A stretch of DNA of 5,243 nucleotides from Clostridia bacterium (GTDB lineage Bacteria > Bacillota > Clostridia > Oscillospirales > CAG-272), in assembly GCA_024404435.1 (NCBI GenBank), contig JAKSPW010000118.1, positions 1 through 5,243 on the forward strand, given 5' to 3'. Positions within the stretch are counted from its first letter, which is position 1. The number at the start of each line of letters is the position of its first letter. The notes under the pieces were generated by a model, which saw nothing but the letters and a program-made list of their open reading frames with translations, did not search any database and was not told the DNA's origin. Below are positions 4,425-5,243 of the stretch, one piece after another. Made by a program: the position numbers and the translations under genes.

Positions 4425-4865
4425 TTATTTTCCCGTCGAGCCGAAGCCGCCCTCGCCGCGCACCGTGTCGCCGAGCTCACCTGCCTCCTCGAAGGAAGCC
4501 GTAAGATACGGCGTGATCACGAGCTGAGCGATCCTCTCGCCGTCGTCTATCGAGGCGGGATCGTTCGAGTGGTTGTGGAGCGCGACTTTGACTTCTCCTC
4601 TGTAATCCGAGTCAATGACTCCGACCTTGTTCGCGGGAGCGAGCCCGCGTTTGCAGGCGATCCCGCTTCTCGCATAAATGAGTCCGACAAAGCCGTCGGG
4701 TATCTCGAGCGCGATGCCGGTGCCGACGAATACCGTCTCGCCGGGAGCGACCGTCACGCTCTCACCGTCCGTGCAGGCGAACAGATCGGCACCTGCGGCA
4801 CACGCGGAGCCGTAGCGCGGCAGATTCGCGCCTTCACGCAGCTTTTTTACTTTTACTTTTTCCAT
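4425..4865 (-). CDS. dut: Deoxyuridine 5'-triphosphate nucleotidohydrolase
   Basis: This trimeric dUTPase hydrolyses dUTP to dUMP and pyrophosphate in the cytosol, keeping uracil out of DNA and feeding dTMP synthesis. All five motifs are present in 146 residues, the normal size: motif 1 AAGADLFA (23-30), motif 2 ARSGIA (65-70), motif 3 GVIDSDYRGEV (82-92) with catalytic Asp85 and Tyr88, motif 4 GERIAQLV (109-116) and motif 5 RGEGGFGSTGK (136-146) in the flexible C-terminal arm that closes over the nucleotide. The ATG at 4865 is preceded by GAGGGA at close spacing. The gene follows the mscL terminator with no clear promoter of its own, so readthrough from mscL may express it. Oddly, it has no terminator of its own, and its last codons recur 700 bp downstream beside a terminator. 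Confidence 0.98.
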   Translation of the reverse strand: MEKVKVKKLREGANLPRYGSACAAGADLFACTDGESVTVAPGETVFVGTGIALEIPDGFVGLIYARSGIACKRGLAPANKVGVIDSDYRGEVKVALHNHSNDPASIDDGERIAQLVITPYLTASFEEAGELGDTVRGEGGFGSTGK

Positions 4866-4878
4866 ATTCCCTCAAATG

Positions 4879-4902
4879 AAAACGGACGGCATAGCCGCCC
4901 GT
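4879..4902 (-). terminator. Short intrinsic terminator after mscL
   Basis: On the minus strand ACGGGCGGC and GCCGTCCGT pair over 9 bp (one G-U) around the loop UAU, with a short U-run (three beyond the stem) after it. The G-U pair becomes an A-C mismatch on the other strand, so the structure is specific to minus-strand RNA. The stem starts 7 nt after the mscL stop codon. The U-run is short, so partial readthrough into dut is likely. Confidence 0.78.
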
Positions 4903-4909
4903 CGATATA

Positions 4910-5243
4910 TTATTCTTTCTTAAGAAGATCGCGGATCTCGGCAAGGATCTCTTCTGTTGTTTCCTTCTTTTCTTCTTCTGCGGGAGCTTCTTCCTCTTCC
5001 TTCTTCTTCACGATCTTTGACTTAGCGGCAAGGATCAGCTTGAGGAACAGGAAAATGCTGAGGGCGATGAGGAGGAAGTCGATGATCGTCTGGATGAAAG
5101 CGCCGTATGTAAGAGCAACTTCGGGAGTGACGACTTCGCCTGTTACTTTGTCAGTAACAGCTTCGGAGAAGACGTACTTGAGAGAAGCGACGTTCGTGCC
5201 GCCGGAGATAAGGCCGATGAGAGGCATGATGATGTCGTTGACG
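4910..5243 (-). CDS. mscL: Large-conductance mechanosensitive channel MscL, 5' end missing
   Basis: MscL is a pentameric inner-membrane pore that opens under membrane tension to release solutes after hypo-osmotic shock. The 110 visible residues begin inside the end of the first membrane helix with the conserved VNDIIMPLIG. The frame therefore continues past the window edge, and the Met at 5227 is internal, not the start. A periplasmic loop follows (LKYVFSEAVTDKVTGEV), then the second helix (ALTYGAFIQTIIDFLLIALS and onward), a basic stretch (KSKIVKKK), a Glu/Lys-rich linker and the C-terminal bundle helix TEEILAEIRDLLKK. About 30 N-terminal residues, including most of helix 1 (the pore-lining helix), lie outside the window. 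A terminator follows the stop codon. Confidence 0.96.
   Translation of the reverse strand, partial: VNDIIMPLIGLISGGTNVASLKYVFSEAVTDKVTGEVVTPEVALTYGAFIQTIIDFLLIALSIFLFLKLILAAKSKIVKKKEEEEAPAEEEKKETTEEILAEIRDLLKKE

Noticed and set aside
4412..4480. Longer N-terminus for the YcxB-like protein from an upstream ATG
   Set aside because: It would overlap dut motif 5 in another frame, while the ATG at 4411 has a GAGG site at good spacing.

Overview
The window is a compact block of bacterial chromosome with every recognisable gene on the minus strand, so it reads from high to low coordinates. A GC-rich coding style, Shine-Dalgarno sites such as AGGAGGT, consensus TTGACA/TATAAT promoters, a CCA-encoding tRNA gene, and a short Cys-rich FeoB of the kind I associate with Clostridia suggest an anaerobic Firmicute (Clostridia, possibly a gut lineage). 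This assignment is inference; no rRNA is present.

Layout in transcription order. (1) 5243-4910: the 3' part of mscL (mechanosensitive channel), running off the window edge and closed by a small terminator. (2) 4865-4425: dut (dUTPase) with all five motifs, then 13 nt later a three-helix membrane protein with a YcxB-like domain (4411-3767). After that gene lies an unexpected second copy of the last codons of dut (GFGSTGKK-stop), followed at once by a strong intrinsic terminator. (3) 3607-1466: feoA and feoB, a ferrous iron uptake operon with two GC-rich hairpins between the genes. (4) 1462-983: directly behind feoB, a near-consensus promoter, then an AT-richer gene for a 23S-rRNA-IVS-type four-helix-bundle protein. 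The gene is bracketed by tandem 7-bp arrays (TTAAGCC on one side, GGCTTAA on the other) that form an inverted repeat. (5) 965-210: a class I SAM-dependent methyltransferase with a perfect ribosome binding site just outside the array. (6) 189-8: four A-tracts in helical phase, a consensus sigma-70 promoter and tRNA-Val(UAC).

The host genes are housekeeping functions: osmotic safety valve, nucleotide-pool sanitation, iron import and tRNA supply. Two places look rearranged. The four-helix-bundle cassette appears to have inserted into the 5' leader of the methyltransferase gene, with the predicted transcription start inside one repeat arm, so both arms and the gene would lie on one RNA, as in 23S rRNA intervening sequences. 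The duplicated dut 3' end suggests that the YcxB-like gene was inserted between dut and its original terminator. The cassette is the best candidate for an undescribed mobile or RNA-processing system.
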